Counted from the stretch's first letter, positions 46,820-58,890 are shown. The stretch: DNA of 64,000 bases from Onchidella celtica (GCA_963931925.1 OZ007570.1:39841557-39905556); one strand, 5' to 3'. Made by a program: numbers and translations. The notes: generated from the sequence alone by a model not told the origin.

Positions 46820-48000
46820 GGCCGACCTAAAGAAGTATTTAGAGCTGGCCAAAGAGTTCAGCATCCCAGAGGAGCAGCGAGCTTCTTGGGTAGACCAAAG
46901 AATAAAGGACCGCGCAGATAAAGCCGCGCAACAACAAAGAGAAGATAGAGCCGCGGAGCGAGCAGAGAAAGCTGCGGAGTGAGCAGAGAAAGCCGCGGAG
47001 CGAGCAGAGAAAGCCGCGCAACGAGAACAAGAAGATAGAGCCGCGCAGAGAGAGCACGAACTGGCTCTCAAACGGATGGAGCTGGATCAGACCCAGCGGG
47101 CCGCGCCCCCGACTGCGCAGTCTAGCAAATCGTCTAAGCCGAAGCTTCCTACGTTTCAAGATAGGGTCGACCAGATTGACTCCTATCTCCACCGGTTTGA
47201 GTTACACGCCGCCTGCGCCGGATGGCAGCGGAGCGAATATACTTCCTGCCTTGCGAACCTGTTAACCGGCAGAGCATTGGGGGTCTTCCATGGCCTCAAT
47301 GTCGACGACGCTAAAGATTATGATATACTTAAAACCGCCCTTCTAAAGAGGTTTCAACACACGGAAGACGGGTTCCATAAACGGTTCCGGGATTGTAAGC
47401 CAGAACCTTCCGAGAATTTTGCCACTTACGTGGACCGTCTCCGGCACCTTCTCAATCGATGGATTGAGTTGGCTGGGGTAGAGGATGGCAACTTTACTAA
47501 ACTGTACGATTTGGTCATAAAGGACCAGAAATATACATCCTGCCATGCGGACCTGGTCGCGCATCTAAAAGAGCGCGCTCCCAAGACTTCCGCCGAAATA
47601 ACGTTAATAGCGGAGCAGTATGCAGCTGCTCACCCTAGTCGCTCCTTGGCCAAGAACAAATCTAATGAGCCTTTTTACGCCGGAGTGGGCACTAAAACAT
47701 CGACAGGCTCGAGACAACCTCGAGCGCCCGCTCGACAGGAACCACCTCCTCGCGGACATTCCGAACCGCCACCTGGAAGAATGCAACCCGACCCGCGTAA
47801 CTTCTCACGCGGCCGTGAACCCCGGTTGGGACGTCCATTCCCTGCGGGCAGACCAGGTTATGGACATTATGAGGAACCACCGAGGCAGTTCTATCGCGCA
47901 TACGATAGACAGTTCAAATGTTACAACTGTGGCAGAAAAGGTCACTTTGCTAAGGACTGTAGAGTGAGGCGGGAAATAGCAAATGCGTGTTCCGTCGTGT
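46820..48000 (+). pseudogene. gag region of the Gmr1-like element (fossil)
   Basis: An Ala/Glu/Arg-rich coiled-coil-like start is followed by a capsid region (about 47150-47640) with FQHTEDGFHKRFRD and NFATYVDRLRHLLNRWIELA, and then a CCHC zinc knuckle CYNCGRKGHFAKDC (about 47920-47960). The capsid part resembles the vertebrate SCAN domain, which is thought to descend from a Gmr1-like gag. About 1.1 kb of leader separates it from the left LTR. Confidence 0.8.
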
Positions 48001-48079
48001 TCACGCATGAGAGTCCAGACAAATCGTTGATTGTGAAGACGTCACAAGATGTACCGGTTATGTCAGCCCTCCACGAGCA

Positions 48080-48360
48080 GGGCGTTTTAACACTATATGA
48101 GGGTCAAGTAAACGCAACCCGCGCATCAGTGTTGCGGGACTCGGGATGTACCACCATCGGCGTGCGGGAATCCCTTGTTCGCCCCACGCAGCTCCTTGAC
48201 CGAAAAGCAACGTGTATTACATTTGGGGGATCGAGAGAGCATTTCCGTCTTGCGGAAGTGTACATAGACACACCCTTTCTTACTGGAGTGGTCACCGCCT
48301 GCGTGTTGCCGAATCCGGTGGCGGACCTGATAATTGGGAACATACCCCAGGTTAAAGACA
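48080..48360 (+). pseudogene. Protease region of the Gmr1-like element (fossil)
   Basis: VLRDSGCTTIGVRESLV gives the aspartic protease D-S-G signature. AVADLIIGN-type sequence (PVADLIIGNIPQVKD) follows at the expected distance. Confidence 0.7.
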
Positions 48361-48639
48361 TCCCTTACAATAAACTTCAGATGTGGGACGAGGAGAGGGA
48401 TATTGCATGTGTTAGCACGCGACAGCAGGCCCGTCGCCAAGCTGACGGTGCGTTACGAACGACTGTCGTGGATTTAAATGTAACCCCGGAGTTATTCTAT
48501 AATGAGCAGCGCTCAGATTCGTCTCTGAGTCATCTCTTTGCAAAGGTTCATCCTGACGAGCCGAATACGACTAAATTCTGTATTAAGGATGACTTGTTGT
48601 ACCGCGTTTATAGAGGCAAGCACGAGATCATAATGCAGT

Positions 48640-49720
48640 TGGTGATACCCAGCTCCTTTCGACGAGACATCCTGCGTCTTGCGCACGATACTGCGTTATC
48701 GGGCCACCAGGGAAAAGCTAGAACGAAAGCCAGTCCTGTCGCAGTTCTTTTGGCCGGGCGTATACGCGGATATTAACCGCTACGTGTCGCGATGTGACAC
48801 TTGCCAAAAGAGGATTCCTCGAGGTAAAGCTTCGCGGGCGCCTCTAGAGGATATGCCAACTGTCTCAACGCCTTTTGAACGGGTTGCCGTCGACATTGTG
48901 GGACCTCTACAGAAGTCAGATAGAGGCCATCGCTATATTCTGTCGGTTATTGATTATGCAACCAGATGGCCTGAGGCCGTGCCCCTTAAAGAAATTTCAG
49001 CGGATCATGTTGCCGAGGCACTGGTCACCGTGTTTTCACGCGTCGGATTCCCGACCGAGCTGTTATCTGACAGGGGACCACAATTTACCTCGGAGTTGTT
49101 TAAGAACGTACTTGAGCTGGCAGGAATAAGACAGAAGCTGACTTCCCCTTATCACCCGCAATCGAACGGGTGCTGCGAACGCTGGAATGCCAGTATGAAG
49201 GCGATGCTGGCACGCGTGTCCGTCGACAAGCCGAATGACTGGGACCGTCGGCTGCCAGCCGTTTTGTTCGCCTACCGGGAGCTCCCCAATGCGTCCACGG
49301 GGTTCTCCCCGTTCGAACTATTGTATGGACGTAAGCCGCGTGGGCCAATGGCCATCCTTCATGACCTGTTCGCCGGTTCAGACACCGACGGAAATGATAC
49401 GCGATCCGCGTATCAGTATGTTGTCGATCTCCGACAGAGAATTCATAATGCATGCGAGTTGGCCCAACATTTTGCATGCGTTAGGGCCAACACTTTCAAA
49501 ACATATCGCGATCAGGGTAGCAGATTGCGAACCCTGTCTGTCGGAGATCAGACCCTTATACTGTTACCTGAAACGAGGAACAAACTCCTCTTGACCTGGA
49601 AGGGCCCATTCGAAGTTAAAAAGAGACTCTCCAGGGTAAACTACTTAATTACCATCCGGGGACGCGATAAGGTCTTCCACATTAACATGCTAAAGAAATA
49701 TTACGTTGACGATCGGGATC
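48640..49720 (+). pseudogene. Integrase region of the Gmr1-like element (fossil)
   Basis: The HHCC zinc-binding part (LAHDTALSGHQGK, then CDTCQK) is followed by the DDE core segments VDIVGPL, LLSDRGPQFTSELF and SPYHPQSNGCCERWN. A GPY/F-type module (TWKGPFEVKKRLSRVNYLI, HINMLKKYY) closes it. It lies upstream of reverse transcriptase. Confidence 0.85.
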
Positions 49721-49859
49721 GGCAGGGTCAGTCCTGCCACGTTGTGGCGCAGGCTAACGCCGCGATTGTCACCATAGATGACGACGACCACGAACCGTTA
49801 AATATGAATAGATCCCTGCCGACTTTGCAGGCCACCGAGAACATGACGCACGTCAACAT

Positions 49860-50690
49860 TAGCCCGGAACTGTCCCAAGAGCAAAAGCGGGACATGGAGG
49901 ACCTTGTTCGAGAGTTCGCGCCCATATTTACGGATTTACCGGGCAGTACGTCCTTGGTACAACACGTGATCCGTTTACAAACAGACGTGCCCGTGTTCGT
50001 GAAACCATATCCGCGTCCGCTTCACGCGCAGGTAACTATTGAGGCCGAAGTACAGAAGATGCTCCACTTGGGAGTGATTGAACGATCGGCGAGCCCGTAC
50101 TGCTCGCCCATCGTTTTGGTAAAGAAGAGCGACGGGAACGTCCGCTTTTGTATAGATTACAGAAAACTAAATACTATCACGATTTACGACGCGGAACCGA
50201 TCCCTAACCAGGAGGACCTGTTTTCGCGTCTGGCAGAGTCTGCCGTTTTCTCAAAAATAGACCTATCTAAGGGTTATTGGCAGATTCCAATGGAGGTGAA
50301 CAGTAAACAGTACACGGCATTTCAGACCCCTATGGGTCTGATGCAGTGGAGATAAATGCCATTTGGCCTGGTAACGGCCCCCGCCACTTTCGCGAGGATG
50401 ATGAACATCCTGCTGCAGCGTTCGCATTGCGTCGTTAGTTATTTCGACGATATCTGCATCTATCATGCGAATTGGACGGGCCACCTGCACGCGCTCCGAC
50501 AGGTTTTTATTGTGCTTCAACAGGCCGGACTCACCGCCAGACCGAGTAAAGTGTTTTTGGGTTATGCACAGATTAACTTCATCGGGCACACTATCGCTCA
50601 TGGCGTCCAGACACCGGACAACCGCAAAATAGGTAACATCTTAAAACTCCAGGCCCCATAATTATACGAAGAAACAGGTCCGTAGCCTGT
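49860..50690 (+). pseudogene. Reverse transcriptase region of the Gmr1-like element (fossil)
   Basis: Motifs in order: YCSPIVLVKKSDGNVRFCID with YRKLN, FSKIDLSKGYWQIPM, MPFGLVTAPATFARMM and the catalytic box SYFDDICIY (FDD in place of the more usual YxDD), then GHTIAHGV. These are typical of Ty3/gypsy. Confidence 0.85.
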
Positions 50691-50699
50691 TAGGCCTGA

Positions 50700-51260
50700 T
50701 AAATTATTACAGGAAGTTTGTCCCTAACTTTTCTGCCCTTACGGCACCGTTGTCCGACCTTACTCGGAAGGATCAGCCAAATAAGATGGTCTGGTCCACA
50801 CAGTGTGCCGTAGCACTTGAGACCGTGCAGCGACTGTTTTCCAGCGCGCCGCTGCTGATACTACCAAACATTAAATATACATTTACCGTCCGCACGGATG
50901 CGTCGGACCAGGGTATTGGAGCGGTTTTGCTCCAAGAGAGATGGTTTGTTGCGGCCTTGCATGTATGCCAGCCGGAAATTACTTCCCAGAGAGAGAAAAT
51001 ACCCAATAATAGAGCGCGAATGTCTGGCGACAGTGTACGCGGTCGACGCGTTTTCCAAGTACTTGCTCATGTCGGAATTCGTTATAGAAACCGACCACAA
51101 GCCATTATTGTTTCTCAGGTCAAACAGAGCCAAAAACGCTCGGCTCACTAGGTGGAGCCTGGCACTCCAGGAATATAGATTTATTATAAAGGCCATTCCT
51201 GGGGGAGAAAATTTCCAGGCAGATCTACTATCACGGCTACTCTGTGAAGATTGGGGTTAA
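50700..51260 (+). pseudogene. RNase H region of the Gmr1-like element (fossil)
   Basis: FTVRTDASDQGIGAVLLQE and FVIETDHKPLLFLRS are the gypsy RNase H signatures. After about 500 bases of non-coding sequence the polypurine tract and right LTR follow. No envelope gene or further frame is seen. Confidence 0.8.
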
Positions 51261-51819
51261 AGAAAATGTTATCTCATTCGGAGACCGGGGATGGAATCAC
51301 GTACTATTGTCCATTGATTTTGGGACACTTTAAACCACTCCCGTGCTTTCCTTTATCCAACAGTGTAACGACTGACCAGGACCCGGATTGTTGGACAACC
51401 CACACGCTGTTGCCCACGGGTCAGATGACAAAAATCCATGGCAGACCAGGCATCCAGAGCCACAAATGCCAGCGAATGAAAATTTTGTTAGAATTATTCA
51501 TTGTTGATTGTTAAATGTATTCAGTACGGATGTTTGTGGATATGACCATGTGTGCATTCAAATTGTGATATATGCATTGATGTATATTCCGTAGGGATAA
51601 ACTTGTGATTCATTATTTGTTACAGACGGACCTTGCTACAGAACGATGCATTTAAATTTCTCATGCAAGTTTTGTCCATCAAAAATGCACGTTCAGTTTT
51701 CACCTTTAATATAAGTTCAGTTACGTGAACCTTCGGTTATATTGGGGGCTCATGACATTAAGTTCCCCAAAATTTTTTTTTATCGTTAAAATTGTAAATT
51801 TTAGCTGGGGTGGGGGATG

Positions 51820-52925
51820 TGTCATGATCTCATTTTTGGGATCCAGTGAGTAGTGTTAGGGTGATCCGACCCTTAGAATAAAAAGGTGGGATTTTATAGG
51901 TTAGTGGACTCACGCCCTAAGGCGGTGAGTTTTGCAAGCAGTGCACGGGGCACGTGAACCCGGCATGATTTCGGAAGGTGAGACAAACTTTCACGGGGTT
52001 TGGCTGGAGGTATATAAGCTTAAGTCGCCATTGTTTAAGCAGAGAACGGCTGTGGAAATCATTCGATCCAATGAGGTTCCTCTCGGCTCGAGCTCCAGGG
52101 CCTGACAATAGGAGTCGAGCACAGACAGAATAGATACAAGTGAAGTCTAAGTGGAGTGACCGTGTCGTCATCCAGAGAATTGATAACGCCTCGTCGCACT
52201 AGGCCAAAAGTGCGAACCGTGTCCGTTGGATCTACGCTCGTGCTTGGCTACGAGCGTATAATGGTAGGCAATTCATAAGTCCACACAATAGAGACAGGAA
52301 TTACTAGATCAGCCCAGTGACGAAGCTGAGTAGTAGGAAAGCCACCTGGCAATCCTCACAATAGAGACAGGATTAATACAGTGTAGAATGATAGTGTGTG
52401 TGGAAAGAAAGAAGTATTGAAGTCATTCATAGAAAAATAATCTTTTGTAGACGTAGTACGTAGATATTGTATCTCATGTTATATTGAATGCCTTGTATCC
52501 CATGTGAGATTAGAACTAAAGTTCTAAAGTTCAGCGACAAGCTGGAGTTCCCACAACGGGGCTTTGATGTAGCCACTAATTAAGACAGTCCTATTTATTG
52601 TATCTGCAATCCTATCTACTGTATCTGCAACCATATTTATTGTATTCTGCAATCCTATTTATTGTATCTGCAATCCTATCTATTGTATCTGCAACCATAT
52701 TTATTGTATTCTGCAATCCTATCTATTGTATCTGCAACCATATATATTGTATCTGCAATCATACCTATTGTATCCGTAGTAATAAAGTAGTATGGCCCTT
52801 CAGGCCTGATATATATATTCAACGAGTGTATTAATTATTATGATTGTGCCTGGACGAGTGAGTGGCCTTTCGATTAGTCGAATGCGCTATTATCCCCAAG
52901 ACCTTACTCACCTCGAACGTTGACA
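51820..52925 (+). repeat. Right LTR of the Gmr1-like element
   Basis: 1106 bases, nearly identical to the left LTR, preceded by a polypurine tract (GGGGTGGGGGATG) and followed by the CTTTG duplication. Confidence 0.9.
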
Positions 52926-52930
52926 CTTTG

Positions 52931-54095
52931 ATAGTTCTTGCTGTGCGTAGAGTAAATTATTCTTAAATTGCCTCAAGCAAACAAAAAATCCACACACTCT
53001 TTCACTCTACTCTTTACCTTTCGATTAGGATGAAAACGACCGCATAGTGAAAAACATGCACAGGTAAAATCAGGTCAAACTTTGATTATGGTCCTATTTT
53101 CCCCCCACTGTTCTGCTGCCTGCGGGGCCGCGTCGACGGATACGGGCTATGCGCAAGATAGCTTCTGGGTGTAGTCAAGTCATCTTCGTCTTTGTTAATC
53201 ACTGAATATGGACCAGTTCATAAGGGGTATTTCCCTATAAAGATGCTTTTCGGTGAGGAGTGTTGGACTATAATAACAAACGCAAATAGCGAGATAGAAT
53301 AGAATGCTGAACTGACTAAATGGGCTTGGAGTTGAGCTCGATCTGAAAAGCATATTATTTCTGGAATTAATATTCGAAGGGCAATCACTGATTATTTGAT
53401 TATGATGAATCCTCGCCGCTGGGGTAATACAGTCTCAGTCAGGCAGTTTACTCACGATTGTGTCGTTCGTTGATATTCTTTTTTTACCACTTCAAACATG
53501 GCTGAGGTCCGCCAGTGTGCACGCTGGTGAAAATGGCAAATACTGGTCTCAAGAAACTCTGAAGGACTAATTTCAGTACCCAGGTCGTTGCAAGTTGGCC
53601 AGTTAGTTCATCGCCAGCTAAATTTGTGCCCCCCCCCCCCTCAGTATTTCCCAAGTTAGAATAGTATCGGGTCCTCATGTGATAAAAAGTATCGACATTT
53701 TAAAAAAATGATGTTGTGACGCCATAAAGGGCAATGTGAAAGGATCGCTGACTAGACTCAATATCGAGAGCGCCCAGTATCGGCGCCGGCTAAGGCATTG
53801 CTCAGCTCTTGGTAGCGAAACATCTCCGCCTCCTATAAAAAATGCTGTTTGCATGATGTGGCCTTAAACGGAATTAAAGTTCGTGACCATCTAAGTACTC
53901 AAAACAGCAATAAAATTTTTCATATATATACTGAAACAAGAGATGGACTCCCTAACGTAGAAATCTGGCCTGGACAATTTTGCAGTTGTTTGTTAAATTA
54001 TGTTAATAATGAATGAAACCGGCTTGATAAGGACAATGCTATGTCACTTATAACATTTTGTTGTTGTAAACGCGATGCTGTACTGCCAAGGAAGA
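52931..54095. other. Non-coding sequence, nothing recognised
   Basis: Contains a C-run at about 53628-53640. No frame or repeat is supported. Confidence 0.5.
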
Positions 54096-54099
54096 GAAA

Positions 54100-54275
54100 T
54101 ATGGATTATCATATTGTTGGCGGCCATCTTGGATTTTGTCGCCATGTTAGAATTTTTTTCGTGGCCAACACATTATTCTTAAACACCATCACAAGGAGAA
54201 TGTTTGTGCCAAGTTTCATGCTTCTATCATTTCTTGAACGATTGTTCCACTTATCAAGCCCATTATTTTGCCATA
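54100..54275 (-). repeat. Dispersed repeat R, minus-strand copy
   Basis: The reverse complement carries GGGCTTGATAAGT, AAATGATAGAAGCATGAAAC, TGTTGGCCACGAAAAA and CAAGATGGCCGCC in the same order as 39128-39310. Confidence 0.7.
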
Positions 54276-54898
54276 TTTTGTCTTGGTCCTGAAGGGTGGT
54301 ATTTTTAAAAGTGCATCATATCACGATGCTGGAATATTATCGCATTTATGGCACTTTGGGCTGTGGAGGATTAATTTATGGCCCCTTTATGACGCATGCT
54401 AATGGACCCTCACTAGCTTAATTCGGCCCTAGTGCCTTCCCATTTAAACCTCCAGGTACACATGTTGACAGCGACACAAAAGGTGTTGTCGTTTTATTTT
54501 CCTAATTCGACCTGCTCGTAATGTAGTGTGTGCTGGGAAAGAGCCAAAAGCACAAAGTAAAGTTGACTTAACGAGGCTGGTATTCTTTGTTGTCTTTTTT
54601 TACTGCTCACCAAGCCTTTACCTAATCACTTCCGTCCCCTGTCACACGAGTATGAGAGACCCGCAGAGACTGCTCCAAAAGATCAGCAATGGACAGTGGA
54701 TATGCTGGTGAAAGTCCCCACCCAATGGTCAAAAGGAAGCCGGCAGGGTTCAATTATCACGCATTAAAGAAATCAAAGTATAGTATAGGTATCTACTGCT
54801 GAGTAAACATGGTCACGCTGGTTTAGTACAATGTATTATGATGACGGTGAACGCAAGTGTTCTCCTTGCAAGCTGGCAGACCCAGTAAAGGTAACAGC
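54276..54898. other. Non-coding sequence, nothing recognised
   Basis: No supported feature before the LINE stub at 54914. Confidence 0.45.
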
Positions 54899-54913
54899 TA
54901 ACCAGGAAAAAAA

Positions 54914-55002
54914 TCTCTCGCAAAGATGGCCCAGGACAGACAGGGCTGGAGATCCTTTGTTGCTGCCCTGAGCACAGTGGGTGCAACAGCAAATAGTAGT
55001 AG
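54914..55002 (+). mobile_element. 89-bp LINE 3' stub with 14-bp target duplication
   Basis: Encodes only AKMAQDRQGWRSFVAALS and the short end of the protein, then a (TAG)n tail. TAACCAGGAAAAAA flanks both sides (54899-54912 and 55003-55016). The same 3' end closes the longer minus-strand LINE at 57226-57940. Confidence 0.85.
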
Positions 55003-55082
55003 TAACCAGGAAAAAACTGCGGAACGTAGCCTGGCAACAAAATGATGAGACGCTGCATAGCAAGCCTGGGAAGAAGGGGGGG

Positions 55083-55210
55083 GGGTGGGCAATGTCCCTC
55101 CCTGGGTGGGTGGGAAGGTCGCCCCTACTGAGGTCGTGGGGTGGGTGGGAAGGTCGCCCCTACTGAGGTCGTGGGCGTAGGTCGTCCCTACTGAGGTCGT
55201 GGGCGTACCC
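55083..55210. repeat. Short tandem repeat array, three units
   Basis: GGTCGCCCCTACTGAGGTCG with TGGG spacers occurs three times, the third with GGTCGTCCC. Irregular GGGTGGGTGGGAA flanks the first two. Confidence 0.8.
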
Positions 55211-55920
55211 TCCTCCGTAGGGAACCTTTCGAAAGCCTCAACCCGCTCCCCACTGCCCCCAAGGGCGGAACAAAACGAGATTAACCGCAGCCGAAACGAG
55301 CGATTAGCTCAAAGGCAAGGGGCGTCTGCCTTATGAAAATACAGAAGTTGGCGAGGTTACTCACTTCAAACAGCATTCTAAAATCATGCCACGAAAATTC
55401 ATCGAACACGCTTCGATGAAAAGATAATAATTTGCACATATGAGTCCTATGTATAACAAATTTATGTACTGAACATGACCCGGAAGTTTAACATACCTTC
55501 GCTGTACGTCGCAAAAAACTGTGCATGACTTACGTCGTAGTGTATAATCGATACCACAATCCTAAAGAACAATTTATTAGGATACCCTCTTAAAAGTATG
55601 GTGCCCGACAGACCCTAGAACATACGTATGGATATAACAATAAATCCTCTTCAGGAGTGTGATGTATCTGAAATCCCAGGATGTTCTATTAATTTATGGT
55701 ATAACAATAAAATCCTACGATAAAATCATTCTTAAAAATATGGTGTCTTTGAGACCCCAGGACGTGGGGGTAGGAATAATAATAATGCACGTGCGTTGGT
55801 GAGCACGCATGTGTATATTTTAATTTTTTTAAACTATGGGAAGATGGACAATGACGTCATTGAGGAATACCTGGAATTTCAAGGAAAAAAAAAATTGCCG
55901 GAAATAAGATAACTACTAAC
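55211..55920. other. Non-coding sequence with weak internal repeats
   Basis: Between 55560 and 55770, diverged units share AACAATAAATCCT / AACAATAAAATCCT and RTATGGTGYCYNNNAGACCC. No coding frame is supported. Confidence 0.4.
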
Positions 55921-55929
55921 ATTATTAAT

Positions 55930-56429
55930 GGAAGTGTATATCCGTACAACATGTTGTATGGATCCGTACAACACGTTGTATGGATATGGACAGGCAATAT
56001 CCGTACAACATGCTTACCAAAAGCGCGACTGGTGAAGGTTTGCTGAAAAAAACAACAACTTGGTAGGGTGTTCACGAATTTAAAGTGACAACGCATGGAA
56101 TAGTCAGATGGACCTGGGAGCCTGAGGGTCTAGTCAGTTTGTATCAATGGGCGGTAGTCAGATCGACTAATCAGGCGAAAAGGGGTTGGGGTAGCCATTG
56201 GTGATCGACGTACACTCAAGTACCTGTATTATTCGCGCAGATCACGCAATCTCCGAGCAGAAGTCGGATTGTTTTGCTACTAAGCTGATTCATATTTTTA
56301 AAAAAACTATGCAAATTAACAAGGTCAGTAATATAGGTCATTGGTGCTGACTGGGAGTATTCCGGTGTGTGTTCTGCGTCATCGAATTGTGTGCGTTGTA
56401 CGGATATAGCACTGTCCATATGCGCTTCC
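55930..56429. mobile_element. Mutator-like element A, copy 2 (uninterrupted)
   Basis: Termini GGAAGTGTAT and GGAAGCGCAT (reverse complement), with a 9-base duplication ATTATTAAT/ATTATTGAT (55921-55929 and 56430-56438). It is 500 bases. It matches copy 1 at 31270-33552 along its whole length and keeps the empty sites of both insertions found there. Confidence 0.8.
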
Positions 56430-56438
56430 ATTATTGAT

Positions 56439-57225
56439 TGCTTCCGGATCCATTAGACCCACGAGGTACGGCGAATGTTGACCATGTGTGTGACTTGTTG
56501 TTGCTTTTTTTTTAGTAACCTACAACAATAATGTGAAAGGTGTTCTAGCTGAAAAAAAAACAATGTGTTCTTTCAATGGTTACTTAACATTTACTGTCTG
56601 TTCATTTATATGCGAATTCCATGGAACATTGCATGTATGTATGATAATAAGTGTGACTCAGAAGTTGAACATACTTGACACAGTGTATGACTTTATGCGG
56701 CTTTTTTTTTTTTCAATAACTTGTACCACGATAAATTAAAGTGCATTCAGGCTAAAATGTGTGTTCTTTTGATCGTCTCTCAAAATTTACCCACTGGTTA
56801 TCTGCATACGAATTCCATGGATGCTAAAATTTACCTTCTGGCCACAATGTTAATTCGATAGTAACTTTAGAACAATATGTATATGTATAAATCAGCGGTG
56901 TAGTAATTAATTAACTCTACTACACTTGCACAATGTACTGAAGTAGCTGATAAAGTATCCCAGGCATGGCTTTCATGAGCTCACTGAAAGGCATTTTCCC
57001 GATCCATTAGTTTTACCATACTTTTCTGACTCAAACTTGAACGATAAAATTATTGGGGACAGCTGTGTCAGTACTGATGGAATCCTATTTGATGTGAGCT
57101 GATGGCGAACATGTTGAAACGGTCTTATTTTGCATCTGGATCTGCTATTGGCCCTTCCCAGTACCTTTTACGTATAGCTTGACTCGAAAGAAGGATGGGC
57201 TGTTATATTTTTGTACATTAGTAAA
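56439..57225. other. Non-coding sequence, nothing recognised
   Basis: AT-rich sequence with two T-runs. No feature is supported. Confidence 0.5.
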
Positions 57226-57940
57226 AATACTACTACTACCACTACTATTTCCTATTGCACCCACTGGTGCTTAGGGCAGCAACAAAGGATCTCCAGCCCT
57301 GTCTGTCCTGGGCCATCTTTGCGAGAGTTCCTCATGAGTGACTGAAGGATTTCATCTCTGCCTCGATCGTTCTCCGCCAGGTTGCCATGGGTCTGCCTCG
57401 CTTGCGCCGTCCCTCCGGTGTCCACAGAAGTGCCGTTTTGGTGATAGAATTTGCCTCCTTTCGCAGCACGAGTCCAGACCATCTCCATCGTCTCTTCGTG
57501 GTGATGTTGGCTATTTCTTCTTGCTTGCATCGCCTTAGTAGTTCCTGATTAGAAATCTTGTTTGGCCAAAAGATGCGGAGAATCTTACGAAGACATGTGG
57601 TGTGGAAGGAAGACAACTTGGCGAAGTCACCTTCTGTCATTCGCCAACACTCTGATTCATACAGGAGAGTGGATAGGACACAGCTTTGGTACAGTCTGAT
57701 CTTGGTGTTGATGCCGTATTGTGTCGATTTCCAGATGTTGCTCATACTTTGAAAGACAGCCCTTGCATTTCCCAACCTACGTTGAATGTCCTCCTTTGTG
57801 CCACCCTCTGGTCTGATAATGCTACCTAGGTATTTAAATTTGTCCGTCATGGCGAGGTTCTTGTCACCTACTTGCACTGGGGCTGGAGTGTCTACATTCT
57901 TCTGGCTAATCCGAAGGCCTACCTTGCATCCAAAATTACG
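57226..57940 (-). mobile_element. 5'-truncated LINE, RT C-terminal region
   Basis: On the minus strand: GCKVGLRISQKN, then FKYLGSIIRPEGGTKEDIQR, LYQSCVLSTLLYESECWRMT, RRWRWSGLVLRKEANSITK, GRRKRGRPMATWRR and AKMAQDRQGWRSFVAALS. It ends in a (TAG)n tail. The catalytic FADD part and everything upstream is missing. A stop and a frame change separate TWRR...FSHS from the final block. Confidence 0.85.
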
Positions 57941-58789
57941 TAGTCTAATAATACTAATAATATAAAAATATAACTATCGGTCGTTTACCATGAAAATCCA
58001 AGAGTAGATGCACTTTTGTCCTTTCCCAGTGCTAAAAATATTATAAAAATATATCGTATGGCCGAACGATAACTAGTATAGATCGGCCATTATATTTCAC
58101 ACACGTTTACAATGAAAACTCAAGAGACGGCTGCCGAGGGCCAGTCGGAAAAAATCAGCGAGTTTTTTTTTAAACGAACTCCGCAAGAAAAGCTTTTGTA
58201 TATTATTACAACAAATGTGCCGATTTTTCTGATTGGCCTTATGTAGCCATCTCTGCACCTACACGTACACTAAGCAAACTTTTTGTGGCGGTTCATTTCG
58301 GTCTGAAATGATGTCTTTTGAATATTTTCATCTTCCTCTAATAAATACGTTTGATTTACCGTTTTCAAGTCCAGCGTTCTTATAATAGTCAATTCCCGTG
58401 CCATTTTCCTACTCCCAGAAACAATCCCAAAGGTGGCCATCTTGAATTAAATTAAACAACTGTGCTCACTCACAACACCTGTCACACAGGCTTCTGGACA
58501 TTAAAAATAATTTGAAATAGTACAAAGTTCAATAAAAAATGTTACTGGCTTGGATGCTGTTATTATTAATTTTGTCACGGTTGGCGAGCCACTGATCATT
58601 CAATAAAACTCATCTTAATGATAGGCGTATCTCTACCTCACTTGAAGAAAAAAAAAGGAGGAAGGGGGTCGGGACCCAGGAACATACAGATCAGTGTTAA
58701 ACTGATGATCTCTTTTGTTTCACATCCTTTTTCAGCACGATGAGGCCACACAGTAAACAAAATTTGAGTCCACGTCAGGCCACAGACGC
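57941..58789. other. Non-coding sequence, nothing recognised
   Basis: AT-rich sequence. No frames or repeats are supported. Confidence 0.45.
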
Positions 58790-58890
58790 GTATTAAAGAC
58801 ACCAAAGGAAATTGAATTATGTTGGACTCCACGCTCAGAGAGAGTCGAACCCGCCCAAGGGCTCCAACCACTGAGCCACTAATGATGAAA
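58790..58890 (-). repeat. tRNA-derived SINE head, minus strand
   Basis: Reverse complement: AGTGGCTCAGTGGTTGGAGC, then GGGCGGGTTCGACTCTCT. These are clear A- and B-box blocks. A non-tRNA body continues towards 58640. A family different from the SINE in intron 3. Confidence 0.6.

Larger units (their letters stand above)
44587..52925 (+). mobile_element. Gmr1-like Ty3/gypsy LTR retrotransposon, broken
   Basis: The 8339-base element has two LTRs of about 1.1 kb (TGTCATGATC...GTTGACA) and a 5-base target duplication CTTTG (44582-44586 and 52926-52930). Domain order is gag, protease, integrase, reverse transcriptase, RNase H. The sequences are of Ty3/gypsy type, but integrase comes before reverse transcriptase, the order otherwise seen in Ty1/copia and, among gypsy elements, in the Gmr1 group first described from cod. 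The LTRs differ by roughly five substitutions and four short length changes, so insertion is recent. The coding region shows about five breaks, so this copy is not intact. A G-rich polypurine tract precedes the right LTR. Nothing in the window suggests expression. Confidence 0.9.
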
